Assembly: GCA_963658405.1 (NCBI GenBank)
Contig: CAVKQI010000010.1
Span: forward strand, 1 to 42,870
Direction: 5' to 3'
DNA length: 42,870 nt
From: CAG-791 sp963658405
Lineage (GTDB): Bacteria > Bacillota > Clostridia > Lachnospirales > Lachnospiraceae
Shown here: positions 17,111 to 24,857 of the stretch, in pieces
How the letters are laid out: each line of letters opens with the position of its first letter
Position numbering within the stretch: the stretch's first letter is position 1
The notes under the pieces: model-generated
The model's input: only the letters and a program-made list of their open reading frames with translations
Told to the model about the DNA's origin: nothing
Database searches by the model: none
Translations under genes and position numbers: made by a program

Positions 17111-18544
17111 ATGGAAGAAAAGAAGAGCATTATACAGAAAGAAGTGAACGTTTTGAAATTCAGATTCCCCGAGAAAGAAGGCAAACCACTATTTTCAGGA
17201 AAGGACCTCTGGACACTGATCTGGCCCCTGCTGATCGAGCAGACCCTGGCAGTGACCGTTGGTATGGCGGATACCGTGATGGTATCCAGAGCCGGTGAGG
17301 CGGCGGTATCCGGTGTCTCCCTGGTGGATATGATCAACGTCCTGATCATCAACCTTTTTGCTGCTCTGGCCACAGGCGGCGCGGTAGTGGTGAGCCAGTT
17401 CCTGGGTGCTAAGAAAAAGGACAGGGCAGAGCAGAGCGCGGGACAGCTGGTGATCCTGGCGGCTATTCTGGGCACAGTCTCAGGGCTTTTATGCCTGCTT
17501 CTGGCGGGACCTATCATCAATCTGGTCTATCATGGGCTGGCGGAGGATGTGTTTGCCGCATCGGTGACCTATCTGCGGATCACTGCCATCAGCTATCCCT
17601 TCCTGGCCGTTTATAATGCCGGTGCAGCCCTCTTTCGGAGCATGGGCAATTCCCGGATCTCCATGAAGGTCAGCATCCTGATGAATGTGATCAATATCGC
17701 CGGAAATGCCATCGGCGTCTTTGTGCTGCACCTGGGCGTGGCCGGTGTGGCCTGGCCCAGCGTGGTATCCAGAACCCTGGCCGCCGTGCTGATTCTCTAT
17801 GCGGCTTCCAGACAGGGTAATGCTCTGCAGCTGCGGCTTTCCGCCATGCGCCGTCTCGACGGCCCCCTGGCCGGCCGCATCCTGCAGATCGGTATTCCCT
17901 CTGCTTTTGAAAACAGTCTGTTTCAGGCCGGCCGCATCCTGGTGGTGAGTATGATCACCGCCTTCGGAACCGTGCAGATCACGGCCAACGCAGTGGCCAA
18001 TAACCTGGACAGCATGTTCTGCATTCCCGGACAGGCCATCAGCCTGGCCATGATCGCCGTGATCGGCCGCTGCATCGGCGCCGGCAAACAAAAGCAGGCT
18101 ATCCATTATACCTGCCTGCTGACAGGAGCCGCCTATGTGACCATGGGTGCAACGGGAGCTGTACTGCTGGGATTCCTGCCCCAGATCATGCAATTGTATG
18201 TATTAAGCGGAGAGACACTGGCACTAGCCAAACTCCTGGTGCAGATCCACTGTGGTTTCGGCATTTTCCTGTGGCCCATTGCTTTCGTCATGCCCAATTC
18301 CCTTAGGGCAGCCGGAGATGTGCGCTTTACCATGCTGACCTCTGTGATCAGCATGGCCGTATGGCGCCTGGGATTCAGCTACATTCTGGCACTGTCCATG
18401 GGATGGGGAGCCGTAGGTGTCTGGATCGCCATGATCGTGGACTGGGTATGCCGCTGCATCTGCTTCGTGGCCAGACTGATCCAGGGAGGCTGGAAGACCA
18501 AATATCATCCGGACGGTCTGCGTGCCGAGCAGCACGAAGTATAG
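17111..18544 (+). CDS. MATE-family efflux transporter
   Basis: This protein of up to 477 residues has about twelve hydrophobic segments in two repeats and matches MATE (DinF/NorM-like) cation-coupled exporters: MADTVMVSRAGEAAVSGVSL in TM1-2 and the QFLGAKKKDRAEQSAGQL loop after the second membrane segment. Members export drugs, metabolites or toxic compounds; the substrate cannot be deduced. The start is uncertain. The ATG at 17111 has no ribosome site, whereas a TTG at 17153 is preceded by AAAGAAGTGA at good spacing and would give 463 residues beginning MKFRFPEKEG. It stands alone between tuf and the alarmone synthetase and is likely transcribed separately. Three short direct repeats precede it. 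Confidence 0.9.
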   Translation: MEEKKSIIQKEVNVLKFRFPEKEGKPLFSGKDLWTLIWPLLIEQTLAVTVGMADTVMVSRAGEAAVSGVSLVDMINVLIINLFAALATGGAVVVSQFLGAKKKDRAEQSAGQLVILAAILGTVSGLLCLLLAGPIINLVYHGLAEDVFAASVTYLRITAISYPFLAVYNAGAALFRSMGNSRISMKVSILMNVINIAGNAIGVFVLHLGVAGVAWPSVVSRTLAAVLILYAASRQGNALQLRLSAMRRLDGPLAGRILQIGIPSAFENSLFQAGRILVVSMITAFGTVQITANAVANNLDSMFCIPGQAISLAMIAVIGRCIGAGKQKQAIHYTCLLTGAAYVTMGATGAVLLGFLPQIMQLYVLSGETLALAKLLVQIHCGFGIFLWPIAFVMPNSLRAAGDVRFTMLTSVISMAVWRLGFSYILALSMGWGAVGVWIAMIVDWVCRCICFVARLIQGGWKTKYHPDGLRAEQHEV

Positions 18545-18570
18545 CAGATATTCATATAGAAAAAACATCA

Positions 18571-18665
18571 TGGATGCCGCAGGCATCATTCCTGTAGATC
18601 GCAGCGGAGAAGTCGCCTTCGTAAAATCCCCGCTGCATTGCTGCTGTAAAGCGGCAATGCGGAAA
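18571..18665 (+). repeat. Dispersed hairpin element, copy C (partly degenerate)
   Basis: It starts with GATGCC-GCA-GGCATC (18573-18587), then GATCGCAG and a decayed hairpin 1 (GCGG/CCGC closing base pairs, 18604-18633). Hairpin 2 (18635-18660) is GCATTGCTGCT/AGCGGCAATGC, 11 bp with one T-G pair. It aligns with copy D at 40658 over about 75 nt. Unlike A, B and D it is not next to a gene start; only a 10-codon frame follows. Confidence 0.6.
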
Positions 18666-18966
18666 AGTAAAAATGATATTAATTTTTTATGAGGATTCTG
18701 TGTAATGCCTTGCGGGGGCATGCAGATAAGACTACACTTTAAAGAGTGCAGACAAACGATGATTTTTCGTCTGCTTTATGTCGGCATCGACAGGATACAT
18801 GCTCTGCGAGACAGATGGATGGCATAATACAGAGGACCATCGTAAAAGGTACGGAAGGCGGATGATCCCTCTTTCCCGGGGGCTTTCCGGGAGACACGAA
18901 AGCAGAAACTGCAGGGAGAGGTGTATTCCTACACGGAATTTGAGCAATAAGGATAAATACAGAGTA
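18666..18966 (+). other. Spacer between hairpin copy C and the alarmone synthetase gene
   Basis: It contains an imperfect hairpin GTGTA/TACAC around ATGCC/GGCAT (about 18701-18736), a weak terminator-like stem GCAGAC/GTCTGC (18748-18774) followed by only TTTAT, and TCCCGG/CCGGGA (about 18875-18895). An open frame from 18778 runs into the next gene but lacks a ribosome site. No confident promoter or riboswitch family was recognised. Confidence 0.4.
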
Positions 18967-19935
18967 ATGAGTGAAAAAGAAACGGAAAAGAACAGAGATG
19001 CAAAGGTAGTGATGGTAAAGGACCTTTCTGAAGCTGTCGATATAGAGGAATTGTTTTTTCAGAATGATGAGGAGACGGAGAGTGCCTGCCGCAGCAGTGA
19101 AGGCAGACTCATCAATCCGGATCGGTATTCCCATGGTGTCACCAGCAGTGACGAGGAACAGACTTCCGTGATCTCTGACAAGATCCGCAGCGCCCAGATC
19201 GATCAGCGGGATATCGAGCGGATGCTGCTGGAGAACCATCAGATCCAGGCCTTTCAGCATCTGATGATGGAATATGACTGCGCCATGTCGGAAGTGCGCA
19301 CCAAACTGGAAGTCCTGAATAAGGAACTTTCCCTGCGCAATAACCGCAACCCTTTTGAGTCCATCAAATGCCGGATCAAGAAACCGGTGAGCATATACGG
19401 CAAGATCCAGCGAAAGGATCTCCCTTTCAGCGTGGAGGCCATTGAGGAGAATCTGTGCGACATAGCCGGCATCCGTGTGATCTGTTCCTTTGTGGACGAC
19501 ATCTATATGCTGGCGGAGTGTCTGAAAAAGCAGGACGATATCCGTGTGATCCGGGAGAAGGATTATATCTCAAAGCCAAAGCCCAACGGCTATCGGAGCC
19601 TCCATCTGATTCTGGAGGTGCCCATCTTCCTGACACACGAAAAGAAATACAGAAAAGTGGAAGTGCAGTTCCGCACCATTGCCATGGACTTCTGGGCCAG
19701 CCTGGAGCACAAGCTCCAGTACAAGCAGAATCTGGAAAATGCCGAGAGCATATCGGAGGAACTCATGTACAGCGCCGAGCTGATCCATCAGCTGGACTGC
19801 CGCATGCAGCAGATCAGAGAAAAAATAGACACCGGCCATATCATCAAAGGTACGGCCGGCGTCAAGACAGAACAGACAGGTACATATACAGAGGTGGCTG
19901 CCGTAGCAAAGCTGGCAGTGCACACGCAGGAGTAG
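18967..19935 (+). CDS. Small alarmone synthetase (RelA/SpoT-domain GTP pyrophosphokinase)
   Basis: This 322-residue protein carries one synthetase domain and no hydrolase (HD), TGS or ACT domain, as in RelQ/YjbM-type small alarmone synthetases that make (p)ppGpp from ATP plus GDP or GTP. Motifs: RIKKPVSIYGKI (136-147), LCDIAGIRVICSF (163-175), ISKPKPNGYRSLHL (201-214) and VEVQFRTIAMDFWASLEHKL (231-250), which contains the metal-binding Glu (E232). About 95 acidic, low-complexity N-terminal residues precede the usual RelQ start (NHQIQAFQHLMMEYD); M86 at 19222 is an alternative start without a good ribosome site. The start at 18967 has only a weak AAGGAT. It lies between tuf and the S10 operon, and its stop codon directly abuts the stop of the convergent methyltransferase. 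Confidence 0.88.
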   Translation: MSEKETEKNRDAKVVMVKDLSEAVDIEELFFQNDEETESACRSSEGRLINPDRYSHGVTSSDEEQTSVISDKIRSAQIDQRDIERMLLENHQIQAFQHLMMEYDCAMSEVRTKLEVLNKELSLRNNRNPFESIKCRIKKPVSIYGKIQRKDLPFSVEAIEENLCDIAGIRVICSFVDDIYMLAECLKKQDDIRVIREKDYISKPKPNGYRSLHLILEVPIFLTHEKKYRKVEVQFRTIAMDFWASLEHKLQYKQNLENAESISEELMYSAELIHQLDCRMQQIREKIDTGHIIKGTAGVKTEQTGTYTEVAAVAKLAVHTQE

Positions 19936-20805
19936 TCAGACAGCCGTCCATCTGCCTGCAGCGCCGCAGGGCAGGACGAGACCGTTGCCGGAGACCGGCA
20001 GACCGATCTCCTGGGACTCCACGGTTCCTTTGTGCAAGGGATCAAGCACCGTATGGAGCATATAGGAGAGCACGGCAGGCTGCAGCCCGGTGGTATAGGA
20101 GTTGATCAGGAAGAAGAGCGGATCATCGGAGAGAAGCTGCGCGGTTCTCTGCAGGAAGGGATAGATGCTCTCCTCAATCTTCCAGATCTCGCCTTTAGGA
20201 CCTCTTCCGTAGGAAGGGGGATCCATGATAATGCCGTCGTAATGATTGCCCCGGCGGATTTCCCGCTCCACCAGCTTGGCGCAGTCATCCACAAAGTAGC
20301 GCACAGGCGCATCGCCCAGACCCGAGATCTGGGCGTTTTCTTTTGCCCAGGTCACCATGCCTTTGGAGGCATCCACATGGGTTACCTGTGCCCCGGCTGC
20401 CGCAGCTGCGCAGGTGGCACCGCCGGTATAGGCGAACAGATTTAAGACCTTCACGGTTTTACCCTGGGCGATGCGCTCCCTGATCAGGGCAGAAAACCAG
20501 TCCCAGTTTGCGGCCTGCTCCGGAAAGAGCCCGGTGTGCTTAAAGGAAAAAGGCTTCAGCCTGAAAGACAAGTCCCCATAGTGAATAGTCCATTCCTGAG
20601 GCAGATCGATGAACTCCCACTCGCCGCCGCCTTTGCTGCTGCGGTGATAGCGGGCATTGATCTTTTTCCATCTGGAATCCCTGGGCGTCTGCCAGATGAC
20701 CTGCGGGTCCGGCCTGACCAGACGATAGTCGCCCCAGCGCTCCAGCTTCTCCCCCCGGGAGGTGTCCATCACTTCATAATCTTTCCAGTTATCTGCAATC
20801 CACAT
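19936..20805 (-). CDS. Class I SAM-dependent methyltransferase (RlmI/RlmK-like)
   Basis: This 289-residue protein is the only clear minus-strand gene. Its Rossmann fold shows motif I VLNLFAYTGGATCAA (120-134), the acidic ribose-binding D145 in THVDASKGM, DDCAKLV (173-179) and the catalytic DPPSYGRGPKGE (195-206). This pattern matches the Methyltrans_SAM family of 23S rRNA cytosine/guanine methyltransferases, but without the N-terminal PUA domain of RlmI, so the substrate is inferred to be RNA and is not certain. The ATG at 20805 follows AAAAGGA. A possible promoter lies at 20915-20943. It converges with the alarmone synthetase with no intervening base, so neither gene has room for its own terminator between them. 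Confidence 0.82.
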   Translation of the reverse strand: MWIADNWKDYEVMDTSRGEKLERWGDYRLVRPDPQVIWQTPRDSRWKKINARYHRSSKGGGEWEFIDLPQEWTIHYGDLSFRLKPFSFKHTGLFPEQAANWDWFSALIRERIAQGKTVKVLNLFAYTGGATCAAAAAGAQVTHVDASKGMVTWAKENAQISGLGDAPVRYFVDDCAKLVEREIRRGNHYDGIIMDPPSYGRGPKGEIWKIEESIYPFLQRTAQLLSDDPLFFLINSYTTGLQPAVLSYMLHTVLDPLHKGTVESQEIGLPVSGNGLVLPCGAAGRWTAV

Positions 20806-20914
20806 CTTCGTGCATCCTTTTCAAAGTTATATATAGTTATTTCTTTGTTGTTTGCTGTTTGTGGTCTATGCGGCAGTGTTGTCAATTGCTTCTGCCTGCG
20901 CTAACACTTTTCTA

Positions 20915-20943
20915 AGTTTACATTCTGTCATGCAAATTGTAAA
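20915..20943 (-). promoter_or_regulatory. Putative promoter of the methyltransferase gene
   Basis: On the minus strand TTTACA (20943-20938), a 17-nt spacer and TAAACT (20920-20915), preceded by TG. The same bases form a 7-bp inverted repeat GTTTACA (20916-20922)/TGTAAAC (20938-20944), which could instead be an operator. Confidence 0.45.
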
Positions 20944-20964
20944 CTCTCAGCTGCACACAGCCAG

Positions 20965-21135
20965 CCGGGCGAGGGAGCGGGTGGCGGATGATGTCCGGCG
21001 CAGGGGCATGGCGACGCCTTGGCACTTGCGAGCGTATTTTGCGAGCTTACGTGCCACTAGGCACGAGCCCCTGAGCCGAGAGGCGTCCCCAAGCGGACAT
21101 CGCCGACAGGACCCGCCCCCTCGGTCGGCGCCCGG
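20965..21135. other. GC-rich multi-stem element, candidate structured RNA or dispersed repeat
   Basis: A sharply GC-rich block sits in an otherwise AT-rich divergent intergenic region. Paired segments, outside to inside: 20965-20970/21130-21135, 20971-20975/21118-21122, 20977-20982/21111-21116, 20983-20986/21101-21104 and 20991-20997/21094-21100. Inside are CAGGGGC (21001-21007)/GCCCCTG (21067-21073), GACGCCT (21013-21019)/AGGCGTC (21081-21087) and TGGCAC (21020-21025)/GTGCCA (21051-21056). The two 7-bp stems cross, so they form a pseudoknot or are alternatives. GTGCC (21051-21055) can also pair with GGCAC (21060-21064). Direct repeats of GCGAGC lie in the loop. It matches no RNA family that I can name. 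Strand is unknown. Confidence 0.7.
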
Positions 21136-21350
21136 GTTGCAATAAATTCGGGCAAATTTTTCTCTATATATAATGCCCCTGTGATGAATATCTGCATTAA
21201 ATCAAGAAGAAAACTTCGCTGTTTTCCACAAAATTACACGCAGAAACCTGTATAACATGGCAAAAAATCATTGTACCTGAAAAAATACAATATTTTTCCT
21301 CAAAAAGCCCCAAAAAGCCCGGAAATCCCGTAAAACAGGGAAATTCCCCC
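21136..21350. other. AT-rich spacer upstream of the S10 promoter
   Basis: It holds no gene. There is an isolated TATAAT (21169-21174) without a matching -35, and a weak inverted repeat ATTGTA/TACAAT (about 21270-21292). Nothing else is recognisable. Confidence 0.5.
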
Positions 21351-21379
21351 TTGCATTTCCTGCAAAAATCATGTAAAGT
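21351..21379 (+). promoter_or_regulatory. Promoter of the S10-spc operon
   Basis: TTGCAT (21351-21356), a 17-nt spacer and TAAAGT (21374-21379) preceded by ATG. Start of transcription is expected near 21386, giving a leader of about 300 nt before rpsJ. Confidence 0.65.
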
Positions 21380-21385
21380 AGACGT

Positions 21386-21681
21386 TGCTGTGACATGATA
21401 GCTGTGAAGCGTGAGGTTGCTGCAAGAGATGACGACCCATCATCCTGCAGGTTTTCCGTGGAGCGAATGTCTGGAGCATTCCGTAAGTAAGCATCGGGAT
21501 GACTCAACAATCTGACGACAAGTCACTGTACAAAATCAAGGTCCGCCGGATGGCGGAAACGACGTGTGAGATGGAGTGCACACCCTTAATGCGAGGATGG
21601 GCAGGACACACACGGGAGAGTGTACAGTCACCGCTTGTCGTACTTATAACCACAAAGTGCGAAAAGGAGGCGACTTTTTTT
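21386..21681 (+). ncRNA. Structured S10-operon leader
   Basis: Several stems are visible. CTGCA and GATGA pair with TCATC and TGCAG (about 21419-21451). A long-range stem ACGACAAG (21515-21522)/CTTGTCGT (21634-21641) is continued by CTGTACA (21526-21532)/TGTACAG (21621-21627). TCCGCC/GGCGGA forms a hairpin inside the enclosed loop. The position matches leaders through which L4 represses S10 operons in other bacteria; that assignment is inference. Seven T lie between the AAGGAGG site and the ATG. Confidence 0.6.
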
Positions 21682-22002
21682 ATGGCAAATCAGGTAATGA
21701 GAATTACATTGAAGGCGTACGATCACGAGCTGGTTGATGCGTCTGCCAGAAAGATCATCGAGACAGTTAAGAAGAATGGTGCACAGGTAAGCGGCCCTGT
21801 TCCGCTGCCGACCAAGAAGGAGGTTGTTACCATCCTTCGTGCAGTACACAAGTACAAGGATTCCCGCGAGCAGTTCGAGCAGAGAACCCACAAGAGACTG
21901 ATCGATATCATTGCACCGACTCAGAAGACCGTAGATGCTCTTCAGAGACTGGAGATGCCCGCTGGTGTCTACATCGACATTAAGATGAAGGACAACAAGT
22001 AA
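21682..22002 (+). CDS. rpsJ: 30S ribosomal protein S10 / NusE
   Basis: This 106-residue protein contains the S10 signatures VMRITLKAYDHELVDASARKI and GPVPLPTKKEVVTILR. S10 sits in the 30S head and also links transcription to translation by binding NusB and NusG. The ATG at 21682 is set by AAGGAGG (21664-21670); the open frame upstream to 21499 is leader RNA. It is the first gene of the long S10-spc operon. Confidence 0.98.
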   Translation: MANQVMRITLKAYDHELVDASARKIIETVKKNGAQVSGPVPLPTKKEVVTILRAVHKYKDSREQFEQRTHKRLIDIIAPTQKTVDALQRLEMPAGVYIDIKMKDNK

Positions 22003-22019
22003 GCATCATTTATTAAGAA

Positions 22020-22045
22020 GTAACCGGAAGCAATACTTCCGTTAC
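22020..22045 (+). other. Hairpin in the rpsJ-rplC spacer
   Basis: GTAACCGGAAG pairs with CTTCCGTTAC with one bulged C and loop CAATA; six A follow, so it is not a + strand terminator. The rest of the 243-nt spacer (to 22245) is GC-rich in its second half, with no open gene and no recognised motif. Confidence 0.5.
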
Positions 22046-22245
22046 AAAAAACCTCTACTAGTATGACATCCCCTGCACGGGCTTCTTACACCCCGTACAG
22101 AGAGAGGCTGGCACGGAGATAGCAAAAGGTCAGACAGCAGGCCATGGTTATCTTGCAGAAGCCGGAAGGACGGCCGCGGTGCCGATGCTGATGTCCGCTG
22201 TAGAACAAACAGCCGCACGAAATGAAGCGGCGGAAAGAGGTAAAG

Positions 22246-22929
22246 ATGAAGAAAGCTATTTTAGCAACCAAGATCGGCATGACTCAGATCTTCAAGGAAG
22301 ACGGCACACTGGTTCCCGTAACCGTTCTCGAGGCTGGCCCCTGCGTAGTAACTCAGGTAAAGACCGTAGAGAATGACGGCTACGAGGCAGTACAGGTTGG
22401 CTTCGTGGAGAAGAAAGAGCGTATCACCACCTATGATAAGAGCGGCAAGAAGGACGTTGCTCACGAGCATGGCGTAGGCAAGGCTATGAAGGGTCACTTC
22501 GACAAGGCCGGTGTCTCCTGCAAGAGATTCGTCAAGGAGTTCCGCTTTGAGAATTCCGCTGAGTATGAGCTCGGCAAGGAAATCAAGGCTGACATCTTCG
22601 CAGAAGGCGACAAGATCGATGCAACAGCTGTTACCAAAGGTAAGGGCTTCCAGGGCGCGATCAGAAAGAACGGCCAGCACAGAGGACCCATGGGACACGG
22701 TTCCAAGTTCCACAGACATCAGGGTTCCAACGGTTCCAGTTCTACTCCCAGCCGTGTATTCAAGGGCAAGGGAATGCCTGGTCACATGGGAACCGAGCAG
22801 GTTACCGTACAGAACCTCGAAATCGTTCGTATCGACGCGGATAAGAATCTGATCCTTGTAAAGGGTGCCATCCCCGGACCTAAGAAGGGCCTGGTTACCA
22901 TTAAGGAAACTACAAAAGCAGAAGCTTAA
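22246..22929 (+). CDS. rplC: 50S ribosomal protein L3
   Basis: This 227-residue early-assembly protein starts MKKAILATKIGMTQIFKEDG and contains the signature HGSKFHRHQGSNG with the loop that reaches the peptidyl-transferase centre. It is slightly longer than E. coli L3 (209). The ATG at 22246 follows AAAGAGG by 5 nt; an in-frame ATG at 22222 lies ahead of that site and is rejected. It is followed 36 nt later by rplD in the S10 operon. Confidence 0.98.
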   Translation: MKKAILATKIGMTQIFKEDGTLVPVTVLEAGPCVVTQVKTVENDGYEAVQVGFVEKKERITTYDKSGKKDVAHEHGVGKAMKGHFDKAGVSCKRFVKEFRFENSAEYELGKEIKADIFAEGDKIDATAVTKGKGFQGAIRKNGQHRGPMGHGSKFHRHQGSNGSSSTPSRVFKGKGMPGHMGTEQVTVQNLEIVRIDADKNLILVKGAIPGPKKGLVTIKETTKAEA

Positions 22930-22965
22930 TACCGCACGCTGCGGATGAAAGGAGGACCATTCAGA

Positions 22966-23589
22966 ATGGCAAACGTATCTGTTTACAATATGGAAGGCAA
23001 TGAAGTCGGCAAGATCGACTTAAACGATGCTGTCTTTGGCGTAACAGTAAACGAGCATCTGGTACACTTAGCAGTAGTACAGCAGCTCGCTAACAATCGT
23101 CAGGGCACACAGAAAGCAAAGACCCGTTCCGAGGTATCCGGAGGCGGCAGAAAGCCCTGGAGACAGAAGGGAACCGGTCATGCAAGACAGGGATCCACAA
23201 GATCTCCTCAGTGGACCGGCGGCGGCGTAGTATTCGCACCTGTTCCGAGAGATTATTCTTTCAAGCTTAACCGCAAGGAGAAGCAGGCAGCACTGAGATC
23301 TGCACTGACAGACAGCGTTGCTAACAATCGTCTGATCGTCGTTGATGAGCTCAAGCTCGATGCGATCAAGACAAAGGACTTCGCAAAGGTTATGACAAAC
23401 CTGAAGGCTGACAGCAAGGCACTGGTTGTTCTGGCTGAGAACGATCAGAATGTAGTTCTTTCCGCAAGAAACCTGCCGGAAGTACAGACCACTCTGACCA
23501 ACCAGATCAACGTATACGATATTATGAAGGCAAAGACTGTTGTCCTGACAAAGGCTGCAGTTGCTAAGCTTGAGGAGGTGTACGCATAA
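22966..23589 (+). CDS. rplD: 50S ribosomal protein L4
   Basis: This 207-residue protein has the extended exit-tunnel loop signature RSEVSGGGRKPWRQKGTGHARQGS followed by GGGVVFAPVPRDYSFKLNRKEK. L4 lines the nascent-peptide tunnel with L22, and in several bacteria represses its own operon through the S10 leader. The ATG at 22966 is placed by AAAGGAGG (22948-22955). Its stop TAA shares one base with the rplW start codon, implying translational coupling. Confidence 0.98.
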   Translation: MANVSVYNMEGNEVGKIDLNDAVFGVTVNEHLVHLAVVQQLANNRQGTQKAKTRSEVSGGGRKPWRQKGTGHARQGSTRSPQWTGGGVVFAPVPRDYSFKLNRKEKQAALRSALTDSVANNRLIVVDELKLDAIKTKDFAKVMTNLKADSKALVVLAENDQNVVLSARNLPEVQTTLTNQINVYDIMKAKTVVLTKAAVAKLEEVYA

Positions 23590-23888
23590 TGGCAACGATC
23601 GGATATTATGATGTCATTTTAAAGCCTGTTATCACCGAGAAGAGCATGGCTTGCATGGGCGAGAAGAAGTACACATTCCTGGTTCATCCGGATGCTGACA
23701 AGCTTCAGATCAAGGATGCAGTAGAGAAGATGTTTGACGGCGTTAAGGTAAAGAAAGTCAACACCATGAACTGCAGAGCCAAGAAGAAGAGAAGAGGCAT
23801 GACCATCGGTTATACCGCAAAGACCAAGAAGGCCATCGTATTCCTTACTGAGGACAGCAAGGACATCGAGCTCTTCACAGGACTTTAA
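23589..23888 (+). CDS. rplW: 50S ribosomal protein L23
   Basis: This 99-residue protein shows the L23 core DVILKPVITEKSMACMGEKKYTF and VKKVNTMNCRAKKKRRG. It sits at the tunnel exit and is the docking site for trigger factor and SRP. The start codon overlaps the rplD stop by one base (TAATG), with a GAGGAGG site inside the end of rplD. A 115-nt spacer with alternative hairpins separates it from rplB. Confidence 0.98.
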   Translation: MATIGYYDVILKPVITEKSMACMGEKKYTFLVHPDADKLQIKDAVEKMFDGVKVKKVNTMNCRAKKKRRGMTIGYTAKTKKAIVFLTEDSKDIELFTGL

Positions 23889-23927
23889 ACCGAAGCTGTG
23901 AGGTAAAGACAGCAGATAACTATACAT

Positions 23928-23973
23928 GATCCGCAGCTGACCTATGGCTGCGAGGCGGATCGATCGGATCCGC
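23928..23973 (+). other. Alternative hairpins in the rplW-rplB spacer
   Basis: GATCCGC occurs at 23928-23934 and 23967-23973, and its complement GCGGATC lies between them at 23955-23961. The central copy can pair with either flank, so two mutually exclusive stems are possible. No T-run follows. The rplB ribosome site lies about 20 nt downstream. Confidence 0.5.
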
Positions 23974-24003
23974 TTGCATGTGATAAAAAGGAGAAAATCA
24001 GTC

Positions 24004-24843
24004 ATGGGAATTAAGAAGTATACCGCTTATACCCCTTCCAGACGTAACATGACCGGTTCTGACTTTGCAGAGGTTACCAAGACAACACCTGAGAAATCTC
24101 TTGTTGTATCTCTGAAGAAGAACGCAGGCCGTAACAACCAGGGTAAGATCACCGTCAGACATCACGGCGGCGGCAACAGACGTAAATACAGAGTTATTGA
24201 TTTCAAGAGATTAAAGGACGGCGTTCCTGCAACCGTGATCGGCATCGAGTACGATCCTAACAGAAGCGCAAACATCGCACTGATCTGCTATGCAGACGGT
24301 GAGAAGTCCTACATCCTGGCGCCTCAGGGCTTAAAGGACGGCATGAAGGTCATGAACGGACCGGAAGCCGAGATCAGAGTCGGCAACTGCCTGCCTCTGT
24401 CCCAGATCCCTGTAGGTACCGAAGTACACAACGTAGAACTGCATCCCGGCAAGGGCGGCCAGCTGGTAAGAAGCGCAGGCAACACTGCACAGCTGATGGC
24501 TAAGGAAGGCAAGTACGCAACCCTTCGTCTTCCCTCCGGCGAGATGAGAATGGTTCCGCTTGAGTGCAGAGCAACAATCGGTACAGTCGGCAATATCGAT
24601 CACAACCTGATCAACTATGGTAAAGCAGGCCGTATCCGTCACATGGGCATTCGTCCTACCGTTCGCGGTTCCGTTATGAACCCGAATGATCACCCCCACG
24701 GTGGTGGTGAAGGTAAGGCTCCGATCGGTCGTCCCGGTCCGTGCACCCCTTGGGGCAAGCCGGCTCTTGGTTACAAGACGCGTAAGAAGAAAGCTTCTGA
24801 TAAGCTGATTGTAAGAAGAAGAGGCGGCAAGGCCATCAGATAA
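24004..24843 (+). CDS. rplB: 50S ribosomal protein L2
   Basis: This 279-residue protein, starting MGIKKYTAYTPSRRNMT, is among the most conserved large-subunit proteins and is needed for subunit joining and peptidyl transfer. The C-terminal signature NPNDHPHGGGEGKAPIG includes the conserved histidine (E. coli H229) near the catalytic centre. The ATG at 24004 follows AAAAAGGAG; upstream open frame is spacer RNA. It lies 14 nt before rpsS. Confidence 0.99.
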   Translation: MGIKKYTAYTPSRRNMTGSDFAEVTKTTPEKSLVVSLKKNAGRNNQGKITVRHHGGGNRRKYRVIDFKRLKDGVPATVIGIEYDPNRSANIALICYADGEKSYILAPQGLKDGMKVMNGPEAEIRVGNCLPLSQIPVGTEVHNVELHPGKGGQLVRSAGNTAQLMAKEGKYATLRLPSGEMRMVPLECRATIGTVGNIDHNLINYGKAGRIRHMGIRPTVRGSVMNPNDHPHGGGEGKAPIGRPGPCTPWGKPALGYKTRKKKASDKLIVRRRGGKAIR

Positions 24844-24857
24844 GAGGAGGATAAGTC

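Noticed and set aside
18673..18705. Ten-codon ATG frame after hairpin copy C
   Set aside because: Too short, no good ribosome site and no similarity; probably chance.
18860..18950. Possible riboswitch (c-di-GMP or ykkC type) before the alarmone synthetase
   Set aside because: Short motifs looked similar at first, but the conserved cores of these families are not present.
20852..21145. 97-codon open frame through the GC-rich element
   Set aside because: It lacks a ribosome site, its sequence follows the stems of the structured element, and composition is Arg/Ser/Pro-rich as expected from random GC-rich DNA.
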